40,501 bases of DNA from Candidatus Dorea gallistercoris. GTDB lineage: Bacteria > Bacillota > Clostridia > Lachnospirales > Lachnospiraceae. The stretch lies in the NCBI GenBank assembly GCA_019114065.1, contig DXGF01000132.1, forward strand, positions 1-40,501, read 5' to 3'. Shown here piece by piece: positions 34,496 through 40,501 of this stretch. Position numbers and translations under genes: made by a program. The notes under the pieces are model-generated. The model saw only the letters and a program-made list of their open reading frames with translations. It ran no database searches and was not told where the DNA came from. The first letter of the stretch is position 1, and each line of letters starts with the position of its first letter.

Positions 34496-35116
34496 GTGGG
34501 CAGAAAAGGAATTTTGACGGTGGTGTCCGGATTCTCCGGCGCGGGAAAAGGGACGATCATGAAGGAACTGGTAAGACAGTATGACGATTACGCGCTCTCT
34601 GTTTCCGCCACTACCAGAGAACCCCGGCCGGGAGAGGCTGAGGGAAGAGAATATTTCTTCCGGAAAGTGGAAGAATTTGAAAAAATGATTGCGAAAGAAG
34701 AATTGATAGAGTATGCTAAATACGTGGACAATTATTACGGAACGCCACGGGCATACGTGGAAGAACAGCTTGAGGCGGGAAAAGATGTGATCCTGGAGAT
34801 TGAGATCCAGGGCGCTCTGAAGGTAAAAGAGAAGTTTCCGGAGACGCTGCTTTTGTTCGTGACGCCTCCATCGGCGGAGGAATTGAAGCGGCGGCTGGTC
34901 AAGCGGGGCACCGAGACCATGGAAGTGATCGCCTCTCGGATGGAAAGGGCCAGGGAAGAGGCGGAAGGAATGGAGCAGTACGATTATCTGATCGTCAACG
35001 ATGTGCTCCAGGACTGTGTGGAGGAAGTCCATCAGATCATCCAGGGGGAACACAGGAGAAGTTTCCGTAATAGGGATTTTATAGAGAAGATGAGGAAGGA
35101 ATTGAAAGGAGATTAG
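34496..35116 (+). CDS. gmk: Guanylate kinase
   Basis: Phosphorylates GMP to GDP. With the GTG start at 34496 the protein has 206 residues, the normal length. The P-loop is GFSGAGKG at 12-19 (usually GPSGAGKG; Pro is Phe here). SVSATTREPRPGE binds GMP, and the EYAKYVDNYYGTP and ILEIEIQGA segments are typical. The frame is open to TTG 34457 inside yicC, but GTG 34496 follows GGGAGGA by five bases and matches the usual N-terminus. It lies between yicC and rpoZ. Confidence 0.95.
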   Translation: MGRKGILTVVSGFSGAGKGTIMKELVRQYDDYALSVSATTREPRPGEAEGREYFFRKVEEFEKMIAKEELIEYAKYVDNYYGTPRAYVEEQLEAGKDVILEIEIQGALKVKEKFPETLLLFVTPPSAEELKRRLVKRGTETMEVIASRMERAREEAEGMEQYDYLIVNDVLQDCVEEVHQIIQGEHRRSFRNRDFIEKMRKELKGD

Positions 35117-35122
35117 AAGTAT

Positions 35123-35362
35123 ATGCTGCATCCATCTTACACCGATTTAATGAAGGTCGTAAACAAAGACGTAGAGGAGGGAGAGACACGGGTGGTCAAC
35201 AGCCGCTACTCCATCGTCATGGCAACGGCGAAGCGGGCCAGAGAGATCATCAACGGGGCGGAGCCACTGGTACGTACCAGGGAGGGAGAGAAACCACTTT
35301 CGATCGCGATCGCCGAACTGAACCAGGGGAAGGTCAAGATCGTGGGAGAAGAAGAGGATTAA
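35123..35362 (+). CDS. rpoZ: RNA polymerase omega subunit
   Basis: Small subunit that supports RNA polymerase assembly. The 79 residues start MLHPSYTDLMK and contain NSRYSIVMATAKRAREI, the conserved omega core that clamps the beta-prime subunit, followed by KPLSIAIAELNQGKVKI. AAGGAGATTAGAAG is the ribosome site six bases after gmk, so the two are co-translated. A hairpin follows. Confidence 0.95.
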   Translation: MLHPSYTDLMKVVNKDVEEGETRVVNSRYSIVMATAKRAREIINGAEPLVRTREGEKPLSIAIAELNQGKVKIVGEEED

Positions 35363-35384
35363 CAGACATAGATGTGGACAAGAG

Positions 35385-35412
35385 GGCAGATGCCGGCAGG
35401 TATCTGCCTTTC
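35385..35412 (+). terminator. Hairpin, possible terminator after rpoZ
   Basis: GGCAGAT (35385-35391) pairs with ATCTGCC (35402-35408) around a 10-base loop, followed by TTTCTTCT. The modest T-tract and the close rimO start suggest partial termination rather than a full stop. Confidence 0.5.
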
Positions 35413-35433
35413 TTCTAAAAGAAGGAGGAAGCA

Positions 35434-36759
35434 ATGAAGCTGTTGTTTATTTCCCTGGGCTGTGACAAGAATCTGGTGGATTCGGAGATTATGCTGGGGA
35501 TCCTGGATGGTAAAGGCTGGCAGATCGTGGATGACGAGGCCCAGGCCGATGTGATCGTCATCAATACCTGCTGCTTTATCCATGACGCGAAGGAAGAAAG
35601 CATCCAGGCGATCCTGGAGATGGCGGAATATAAGAAGACCGGGCGGCTGAAGGTGCTGGTCGTTACCGGGTGTCTGGCACAGCGCTACCAGGAAGAAATC
35701 TTAGAAGAAATCCCGGAGGTGGACGTGGTCCTTGGAACCACCTCCTATGACAAGATCGCAGAGGCAGTGGAGCAGGCACTGAAAAAGAGCGGTTTTGTCC
35801 AGGCGGATGATGTCAACGCCCTGCCTCTGCCGGACACAAAACGTCTGGTCACCACAGGCGGCCATTACGCCTATCTGAAGATCGCGGAGGGCTGTGACAA
35901 GCACTGTACCTACTGCATCATCCCGAAGCTCAGGGGAAGCTACCGGAGTGTCCCCATGGAGCGGCTTCTGAGAGAGGCGGAGGGCCTGGTGGAGCAGGGA
36001 GTCAGGGAACTGATCCTGGTGGCCCAGGAGACCACGATCTACGGGAAGGACCTCTATGGTGAGAAAGCGCTTCCCAAACTGCTGCGTGAGCTGTGCAGGA
36101 TCCCGGGACTCTATTGGATCCGGGTGCTCTACTGTTACCCGGAAGAGGTGGATGATGAGTTGATCCGGGTGATGAAAGAAGAGCCGAAGATCTGTCACTA
36201 TATCGACCTTCCCATCCAGCACGCCTCAGATGAGATCTTAAGGCGGATGGGCCGGCGGACTTCCAGAGAGCAGCTTTGTGAGACCATTGAGAAACTAAGA
36301 AAAGAAATTCCCGACATTGCAATTCGGACCACGCTGATCACAGGTTTTCCGGGAGAGACGGAAGATCAGCAGGAAGAGCTGATGGATTTTGTGGACGAGA
36401 TGGAATTTGACCGGCTGGGAGTCTTCACTTATTCTCCGGAAGAGGATACGCCGGCGGCACAGATGGAAGGCCAGATCCCGGAAGAAGTCAAGGAGGAGCG
36501 GAAAGCCCAGATCATGGAACTGCAGCAGGAGATTGCCTTTGATCAGGCGGAAGGGATGAAAGGCCGCAAAATGCTGGCCATGATCGAGGGGAAAGTGGCC
36601 GATGAGAACGCTTATGTGGGAAGGACCTACAAAGATGCGCCCGGTGTGGACGGGCTGATCTTCATCAATACGGATGAGGAACTGATGACCGGAGATTTTG
36701 TGAAAGTCAAAGTGACCGGCGCGCTAGAATATGATTTGATAGGAGAGTTGATAGAATGA
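35434..36759 (+). CDS. rimO: Ribosomal protein S12 methylthiotransferase
   Basis: Radical SAM enzyme that adds a methylthio group to an aspartate of ribosomal protein S12. N-terminal UPF0004 domain with Cys10, Cys46 and Cys80 for the auxiliary cluster. The radical SAM motif is at Cys154, Cys158 and Cys161 (GCDKHCTYC). The C-terminal TRAM domain starts near 372. The 441 residues and the start LFISLGCDKNLVDSE separate RimO from the tRNA enzyme MiaB. GAAGGAGGAAGC precedes the ATG. pgsA overlaps its stop by ATGA. Confidence 0.95.
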   Translation: MKLLFISLGCDKNLVDSEIMLGILDGKGWQIVDDEAQADVIVINTCCFIHDAKEESIQAILEMAEYKKTGRLKVLVVTGCLAQRYQEEILEEIPEVDVVLGTTSYDKIAEAVEQALKKSGFVQADDVNALPLPDTKRLVTTGGHYAYLKIAEGCDKHCTYCIIPKLRGSYRSVPMERLLREAEGLVEQGVRELILVAQETTIYGKDLYGEKALPKLLRELCRIPGLYWIRVLYCYPEEVDDELIRVMKEEPKICHYIDLPIQHASDEILRRMGRRTSREQLCETIEKLRKEIPDIAIRTTLITGFPGETEDQQEELMDFVDEMEFDRLGVFTYSPEEDTPAAQMEGQIPEEVKEERKAQIMELQQEIAFDQAEGMKGRKMLAMIEGKVADENAYVGRTYKDAPGVDGLIFINTDEELMTGDFVKVKVTGALEYDLIGELIE

Positions 36760-37298
36760 ATCTGCCGAATAAACTGACCGTGCTGCGGGTGATCATGGTA
36801 CCCTTTTTTGTTTTCTTTATGCTGACGGATGTGGGAGGGGCGGCTAACAAATGGATCGCGCTAGTGCTGTTCTGTGTGGCCAGCCTTACCGATATGCTGG
36901 ATGGAAAGATCGCCAGATCCCGGAACCTGGTGACGAATTTTGGAAAGTTCATGGATCCTCTGGCGGACAAACTGCTGGTCTGCTCCGCCATGATCTGTAT
37001 GATCCCGGACGGCACTCTTGCCGCCTGGTTTGTGATCGTGATCATCGCCAGGGAATTTATCATCAGCGGGTTCCGGCTGGTGGCTTCCGACAGCGGGATC
37101 GTGATCGCTGCCAGCTACTGGGGGAAATTCAAGACGGTCTCCCAGATGTTCATGATCATCGTGCTGATCGCGGACCTGGGCGGCATCTTTGACGGGATCG
37201 GAACGATCCTGATGTGGCTGTCTCTGATCCTGACGGTGGTATCCCTGATCGATTATGTGGCCAAGAATGTACAGGTGCTGACAAAAGGAGGAATGTAA
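36756..37298 (+). CDS. pgsA: CDP-diacylglycerol-glycerol-3-phosphate 3-phosphatidyltransferase
   Basis: Makes phosphatidylglycerol phosphate, the precursor of phosphatidylglycerol, in the membrane. The CDP-alcohol phosphotransferase motif is complete: Asp46-x2-Asp49-Gly50-x2-Ala53-Arg54-x8-Gly63-x3-Asp67-x3-Asp71. The 180 residues have about four to five hydrophobic spans. The start ATG at 36756 overlaps the rimO stop (ATGA), indicating translational coupling. cinA follows after three bases. Confidence 0.96.
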   Translation: MNLPNKLTVLRVIMVPFFVFFMLTDVGGAANKWIALVLFCVASLTDMLDGKIARSRNLVTNFGKFMDPLADKLLVCSAMICMIPDGTLAAWFVIVIIAREFIISGFRLVASDSGIVIAASYWGKFKTVSQMFMIIVLIADLGGIFDGIGTILMWLSLILTVVSLIDYVAKNVQVLTKGGM

Positions 37299-37301
37299 GA
37301 C

Positions 37302-38546
37302 ATGACGGTGGAACTGATCTCGGTGGGGACGGAACTCCTTCTCGGGAATATCATCAATACTAACGCCTCTTATCTGGCGGAGCACTGCGCGCTTCTGGGG
37401 CTCTCCTGCTATCATCAGAGTGTGGTGGGGGACAACGAGGAAAGGCTGGAGGAGGAACTGCGCAGGGCCTTGTCTCGGTCAGATATCGTGATCTTAAGCG
37501 GCGGCTTGGGTCCCACCAAGGACGATCTGACCAAGGAAGTGACGGCCAGGGTCTTTGGCTGGGAGTTAAAAGAAGATGCCCATACAAGGGCCAGGATCCA
37601 GGAATATTTTGAGCGGAACCGCAGGCGGAAGATCACATCCAACAATTGGAAGCAGGCATTGGTGCCGGAAGGCGCCACTGTGGTGGATAATCATAACGGG
37701 ACGGCGCCGGGGCTGATCCTGGAGAAGGATGGGAAGACAGCCGTGCTGCTGCCGGGGCCCCCCAATGAGCTCCGGCCTATGTTTGAGCGGGATATCGCCC
37801 CCTATCTGAACAAACGGGAACCGGAGGGGATCTATTCCCGTATGATCAAGATCTGCGGGATGGGAGAGAGTCAGGTGGAGTCCCAGATCACAGATCTGAT
37901 GGACCGGGAGAACCCCACGCTGGCGCCCTACGCCAAGACCGGGGAGGTCCACCTCAGGGTGACAGCGAAAGCGGGAGATGAGGAACAGGCAGAGGCCCTG
38001 ATCCGTCCGGTGGAAGAGGAGTTGTATCAAAGATTTGGAAAGCTGATCTACACGGATCGGGAAGAGGTGACACTGGAAGCGGCTGTCGTGAGCCTGCTGG
38101 AGGAGCGAGGAATGACGCTCACCACGGCGGAATCCTGTACCGGAGGCCTTCTGGCCGGAAGGATCATGAATGTGCCGGGGGTTTCGAATGTATATCAGGA
38201 AGGTCATATTACCTATTCTAATGAGGCCAAGGAAAAGATTCTGGGCGTGAAGCATGGGACCCTGGCAACCTACGGCGCGGTCAGTCCCCAGACGGCGGCG
38301 GAGATGGCGGCGGGGGCGGCAGCAGCGGCCGGGGCTTCCGCCGCGCTCTCTGTGACCGGGATCGCCGGACCAGGAGGCGGGACCAGGGAAAAACCGGTAG
38401 GACTGGTCTACATTGGCTGCCAGGTGGATGGCCGTGTCCGGGTGGAGGAATATCATTTTACCGGCAGCCGGGAGAAGAACCGGGAATTCGCAGTGGTAAA
38501 CGCGCTGACGATTCTCAGGGAGGAACTGCTGAAAGCTTCAGAGTAA
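37302..38546 (+). CDS. cinA: CinA-family protein (nicotinamide-nucleotide amidase)
   Basis: Competence/damage-inducible protein CinA. Residues about 1-170 form the MoaB-like COG1058 domain (VGTELLLGNIINTNA, SGGLGPTKDDLTKE, GTAPGL, LPGPPNEL), which can hydrolyse ADP-ribose or NMN-type substrates. The C-terminal ~160 residues form the PncC amidase (TTAESCTGGLLAGRI, VTGIAGPGGG, KPVGLVYIG). The total of 414 residues is the normal full length. AGGAGGAATG precedes the start. No competence genes or recA follow here; the next gene is the GNAT fusion. Confidence 0.95.
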   Translation: MTVELISVGTELLLGNIINTNASYLAEHCALLGLSCYHQSVVGDNEERLEEELRRALSRSDIVILSGGLGPTKDDLTKEVTARVFGWELKEDAHTRARIQEYFERNRRRKITSNNWKQALVPEGATVVDNHNGTAPGLILEKDGKTAVLLPGPPNELRPMFERDIAPYLNKREPEGIYSRMIKICGMGESQVESQITDLMDRENPTLAPYAKTGEVHLRVTAKAGDEEQAEALIRPVEEELYQRFGKLIYTDREEVTLEAAVVSLLEERGMTLTTAESCTGGLLAGRIMNVPGVSNVYQEGHITYSNEAKEKILGVKHGTLATYGAVSPQTAAEMAAGAAAAAGASAALSVTGIAGPGGGTREKPVGLVYIGCQVDGRVRVEEYHFTGSREKNREFAVVNALTILREELLKASE

Positions 38547-38558
38547 GGAGGGATGACT

Positions 38559-40022
38559 ATGGAAATCAGACGGTTGGAGTATCAGGAACTGCTACCGGCC
38601 CTTCATCTGGTATGGGAAGTGTTTGCCCAGGATGTGGCAACCTCCTATACGCCGGAGGGAGTGGCAGAATTTCAGGACTTCATTAAATACGAAAATATCA
38701 GTCCCCTGTTCCAGAAGCAGGAACAGATCTTCTTTGGAGCCTTTGACAACGGACAGATGTGCGGAGTGATCGCATCTGGCGGAAATGGGCACATCAGCCT
38801 GTTTTTTGTGAAAAAAGAATATCAGAGGCAGGGCATAGGGAGGATGCTTTTCCAGACAGTCTACAATTACTGCGCCCAGCGGCTCATGGTCCGGGAACTT
38901 ACGGTACACGCGGCCCCCGCGGCAGTACCGGTCTATGAGCGGCTTGGGATGCGCGCGGCCGGCCCGGAGAGGGAAGAACATGGCATCCGATATGTGCCCA
39001 TGTCTGTGTATGTCAGCCCGGGGCTGGTACAGCCGGTGAAGCCAAGATCCAAAGCGCCGCTGATCATCGCGGCGGTGGCGGGAGTTGTGCTGCTGATCGC
39101 GCTCATCCTGGCGGGAGTGTTCTTTGTCCGCAATTTCCAACGGGCGATGCGGCTGACTGACGAGTATCTGGAAGAGCAGCCGGAGAACGGCTGGGATTCC
39201 GGAGGCGGCTGGGATTCCGGAGGCGGCTGGGATTCTGGCGGCGGCTGGGATTCTGGCGGCGGAAGCCAGGAGTCAAGCGGTCTTAACGCGATCCCTGCCT
39301 ATGAGGCGGAAGGACTTTCTTATGAAATCCGGGAAGAAACTTACAACTTCATTGACGATGAGAAACAGTCCACGATCATCCAGTTCGATGTCCGGTATCC
39401 GGTGCTGGAGGGGCTGGATTCTCAGACGACAGCCAAGATCAATGAGGCGATCAAAAACTGCGCCATGGCGACGGTGGATAAGATCTACACCAATCCGTCC
39501 CAGGAGATCAAAGAAAAGGTCCTGGGAGAAGAGGTTCCCATCTTGGCAAGTTATGTGACCTATAAAGTCTGCTACGCGGGAGAGGATCTCATCAGCATCG
39601 CTTTCGAGGATTACAGCTATCAGGGGAGCCAGGATAGCTTTGGGGCGGATCTTCGGACGATCAATATCGGTCTGAAGGACGGGAAGGTCTATCAGGTCCA
39701 GGATATCGTGGATCTGGACGAAGCTTTTGTGGAGGACTGGCTGGAAGTCATGCGGGCAGAGGCGGAGAATCAAGCGTTCCTGTCCGAATTGGACACAGAG
39801 CAGATGATCGGGACACTGGGAGGAGATACACAGGATGGCGTATATACGCCCAACTTTTTCGTGTACGCGGATGGGATCGAGATCGGATATGACCTCAACT
39901 ATCCTCAGGGGGATTCCCATGATCTGGGCTATGTCTGGGTGACGGCGCCTTTTACCTTCGAAGAACTGGAGGCATATGCCTCAGACAGTGATTTCTGGAA
40001 CTGTCTCGATGCCGCGCCGTAA
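38559..40022 (+). CDS. GNAT acetyltransferase - transmembrane - DUF3298 fusion protein
   Basis: A 487-residue modular protein. Residues 1-150 form a GNAT acetyltransferase (KKEYQRQGIGRMLF acetyl-CoA loop). A single membrane span lies at about 167-190, followed by a short acidic linker and four GWDSGG repeats (211-234). Residues about 240-475 match the DUF4163/DUF3298 type found in RsiV-like anti-sigma factors and deacetylase PdaC (FDVRYPVLEGLD, then ADGIEIGYDLNYPQGDSHD), probably extracellular. An intracellular acetyltransferase joined to an outside domain could act as a sensor, but this is inference. ATG 38559 is six bases from AAGGAGGG; the earlier ATG 38553 is adjacent to it. Confidence 0.82.
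   Translation: MEIRRLEYQELLPALHLVWEVFAQDVATSYTPEGVAEFQDFIKYENISPLFQKQEQIFFGAFDNGQMCGVIASGGNGHISLFFVKKEYQRQGIGRMLFQTVYNYCAQRLMVRELTVHAAPAAVPVYERLGMRAAGPEREEHGIRYVPMSVYVSPGLVQPVKPRSKAPLIIAAVAGVVLLIALILAGVFFVRNFQRAMRLTDEYLEEQPENGWDSGGGWDSGGGWDSGGGWDSGGGSQESSGLNAIPAYEAEGLSYEIREETYNFIDDEKQSTIIQFDVRYPVLEGLDSQTTAKINEAIKNCAMATVDKIYTNPSQEIKEKVLGEEVPILASYVTYKVCYAGEDLISIAFEDYSYQGSQDSFGADLRTINIGLKDGKVYQVQDIVDLDEAFVEDWLEVMRAEAENQAFLSELDTEQMIGTLGGDTQDGVYTPNFFVYADGIEIGYDLNYPQGDSHDLGYVWVTAPFTFEELEAYASDSDFWNCLDAAP
39189..39260 (+). repeat. 18-bp minisatellite, four copies, encoding GWDSGG
   Basis: GGCTGGGATTCCGGAGGC at 39189-39206 and 39207-39224, then GGCTGGGATTCTGGCGGC at 39225-39242 and 39243-39260. Copies 1-2 and copies 3-4 are identical pairs, differing by two silent-type changes, so recent unit duplication is likely. 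In-frame units would let the linker change length by slippage. Confidence 0.93.
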
Positions 40023-40048
40023 GAGATGGGAGGGAAAAAAGAGAGCGT

Positions 40049-40501
40049 ATGGAAATTCGAGTGTTGAGAGAAACTGAGATCCATGAGGCGCTGGAAATGT
40101 CTGCCGGAATCTTTAGCGGATTGGAGCAGGAAGAGGAGATCACCCATCAGGCAGAGGAAGGGAACCTTATCCTGGCTGGATGCTTTGGAGACGGCCCGGT
40201 CAGCGGCCTTTTGGGCTGGGGGATGGTAGACAGCGGCGGACAGATCCTGTTTGTGTATGTCCGGGAGGAACACCGCCGGCATGGCATGGGTACGGCGATC
40301 ACGGGGTTGCTCTGTCAGGTGTGCAGTCAGAACTATTCGGTCCTCAGGATCATGGCGGAAGTCCCACCGGAACTGGTTCCCTTTTTCGGGCACTGTGGCC
40401 TTCGGCCCTACGGTCCGGAGCAGCAGAGGGATGGAAGAAGCTTTCTTCCTATGGAATTGATGATCTCCCCGGTGCAGGTAAAGCCTCATAAGAACGGCTT
40501 T
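40049..40501 (+). CDS. GNAT acetyltransferase, paralogue of the preceding gene, cut by the window edge
   Basis: The frame is open from ATG 40049 (26 bp after the previous stop, with GGGAGGG upstream) to the last base, 151 codons. It begins MEIRVLRETEIHEAL, carries the acetyl-CoA loop REEHRRHGMGTAITGLL and ends with SPVQVKPHKNGF. That ending aligns with the SPGLVQPVKPRSKAP that precedes the membrane span in the upstream fusion protein, so this is probably a second GNAT-TM-DUF3298 gene whose rest lies outside the window. Only the GNAT part is seen. Confidence 0.8.
   Translation, partial: MEIRVLRETEIHEALEMSAGIFSGLEQEEEITHQAEEGNLILAGCFGDGPVSGLLGWGMVDSGGQILFVYVREEHRRHGMGTAITGLLCQVCSQNYSVLRIMAEVPPELVPFFGHCGLRPYGPEQQRDGRSFLPMELMISPVQVKPHKNGF

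Noticed and set aside
39189-39260. CRISPR or intergenic satellite reading of the 18-bp repeats
   Set aside because: They are in frame inside a coding region and have no spacers.

Overview
The window looks like a chromosomal segment from a spore-forming, anaerobic Firmicute of the Lachnospiraceae type (gut clostridia). Supporting signs are a glycyl-radical pyruvate formate-lyase with its activase, a FeoA-FeoB fused ferrous iron transporter, a spoIVA sporulation ATPase, a PyrI regulatory subunit beside PyrB, strong AGGAGG ribosome sites, and near-consensus sigma-A promoters with 17-bp spacers. Species cannot be named from this alone.

Layout. 1-2040: end of pflB and pflA, closed by a strong terminator. 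2112-4439: feoB. 4550-6530: nucleoside salvage cluster udp-deoD-cdd. 6676-11139: branched-chain amino acid run leuB-ilvD-ilvB, followed directly by serine synthesis serC-serA (11166-13414). 13526-14959: secreted polysaccharide deacetylase with cell-wall-binding repeats, ending in a bidirectional terminator shared with the convergent prs gene (15032-16210, minus). 16345-20699: DUF512 radical SAM protein-der-plsY-gpsA, then spoIVA (20796-22268). 22347-24027: MogA/MoaB-like protein, metallo-beta-lactamase-fold protein, rnhA. 24127-24480: RNase P RNA. 24481-26530: GNAT acetyltransferase, divergent LysR regulator, and a frameshifted DUF2812 pseudogene. 26600-28597 (minus): pyrI, pyrB, a possible 60-codon leader ORF and a small membrane protein. 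28681-31424: pheA, a DUF815 ATPase and a small unknown protein. 31421-33166 (minus): rqcH. 33319-33492: a 57-residue membrane protein. 33583-38546: housekeeping run yicC-gmk-rpoZ-rimO-pgsA-cinA. 38559-40501: two tandem genes starting with GNAT domains, the first a GNAT-TM-DUF3298 fusion, the second cut by the window edge.

Most of the window is ordinary core genome. The parts worth a second look are regulatory or small-scale: a hairpin that could bury the spoIVA ribosome site only on readthrough RNA; a perfect 12-bp inverted repeat bracketing the pyrB promoter plus a U-rich, translationally coupled leader ORF; 10-bp phased AT repeats before the deacetylase promoter; interlocked divergent promoters at rqcH; 22-bp repeats between rnhA and rnpB that may be a transposon-end remnant; the twice-frameshifted DUF2812 gene; and the tandem GNAT-TM-DUF3298 pair with a nearly identical 18-bp minisatellite. 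I saw no CRISPR array, tRNA, rRNA, prophage or complete insertion sequence, and no evident new defence or biosynthetic system.
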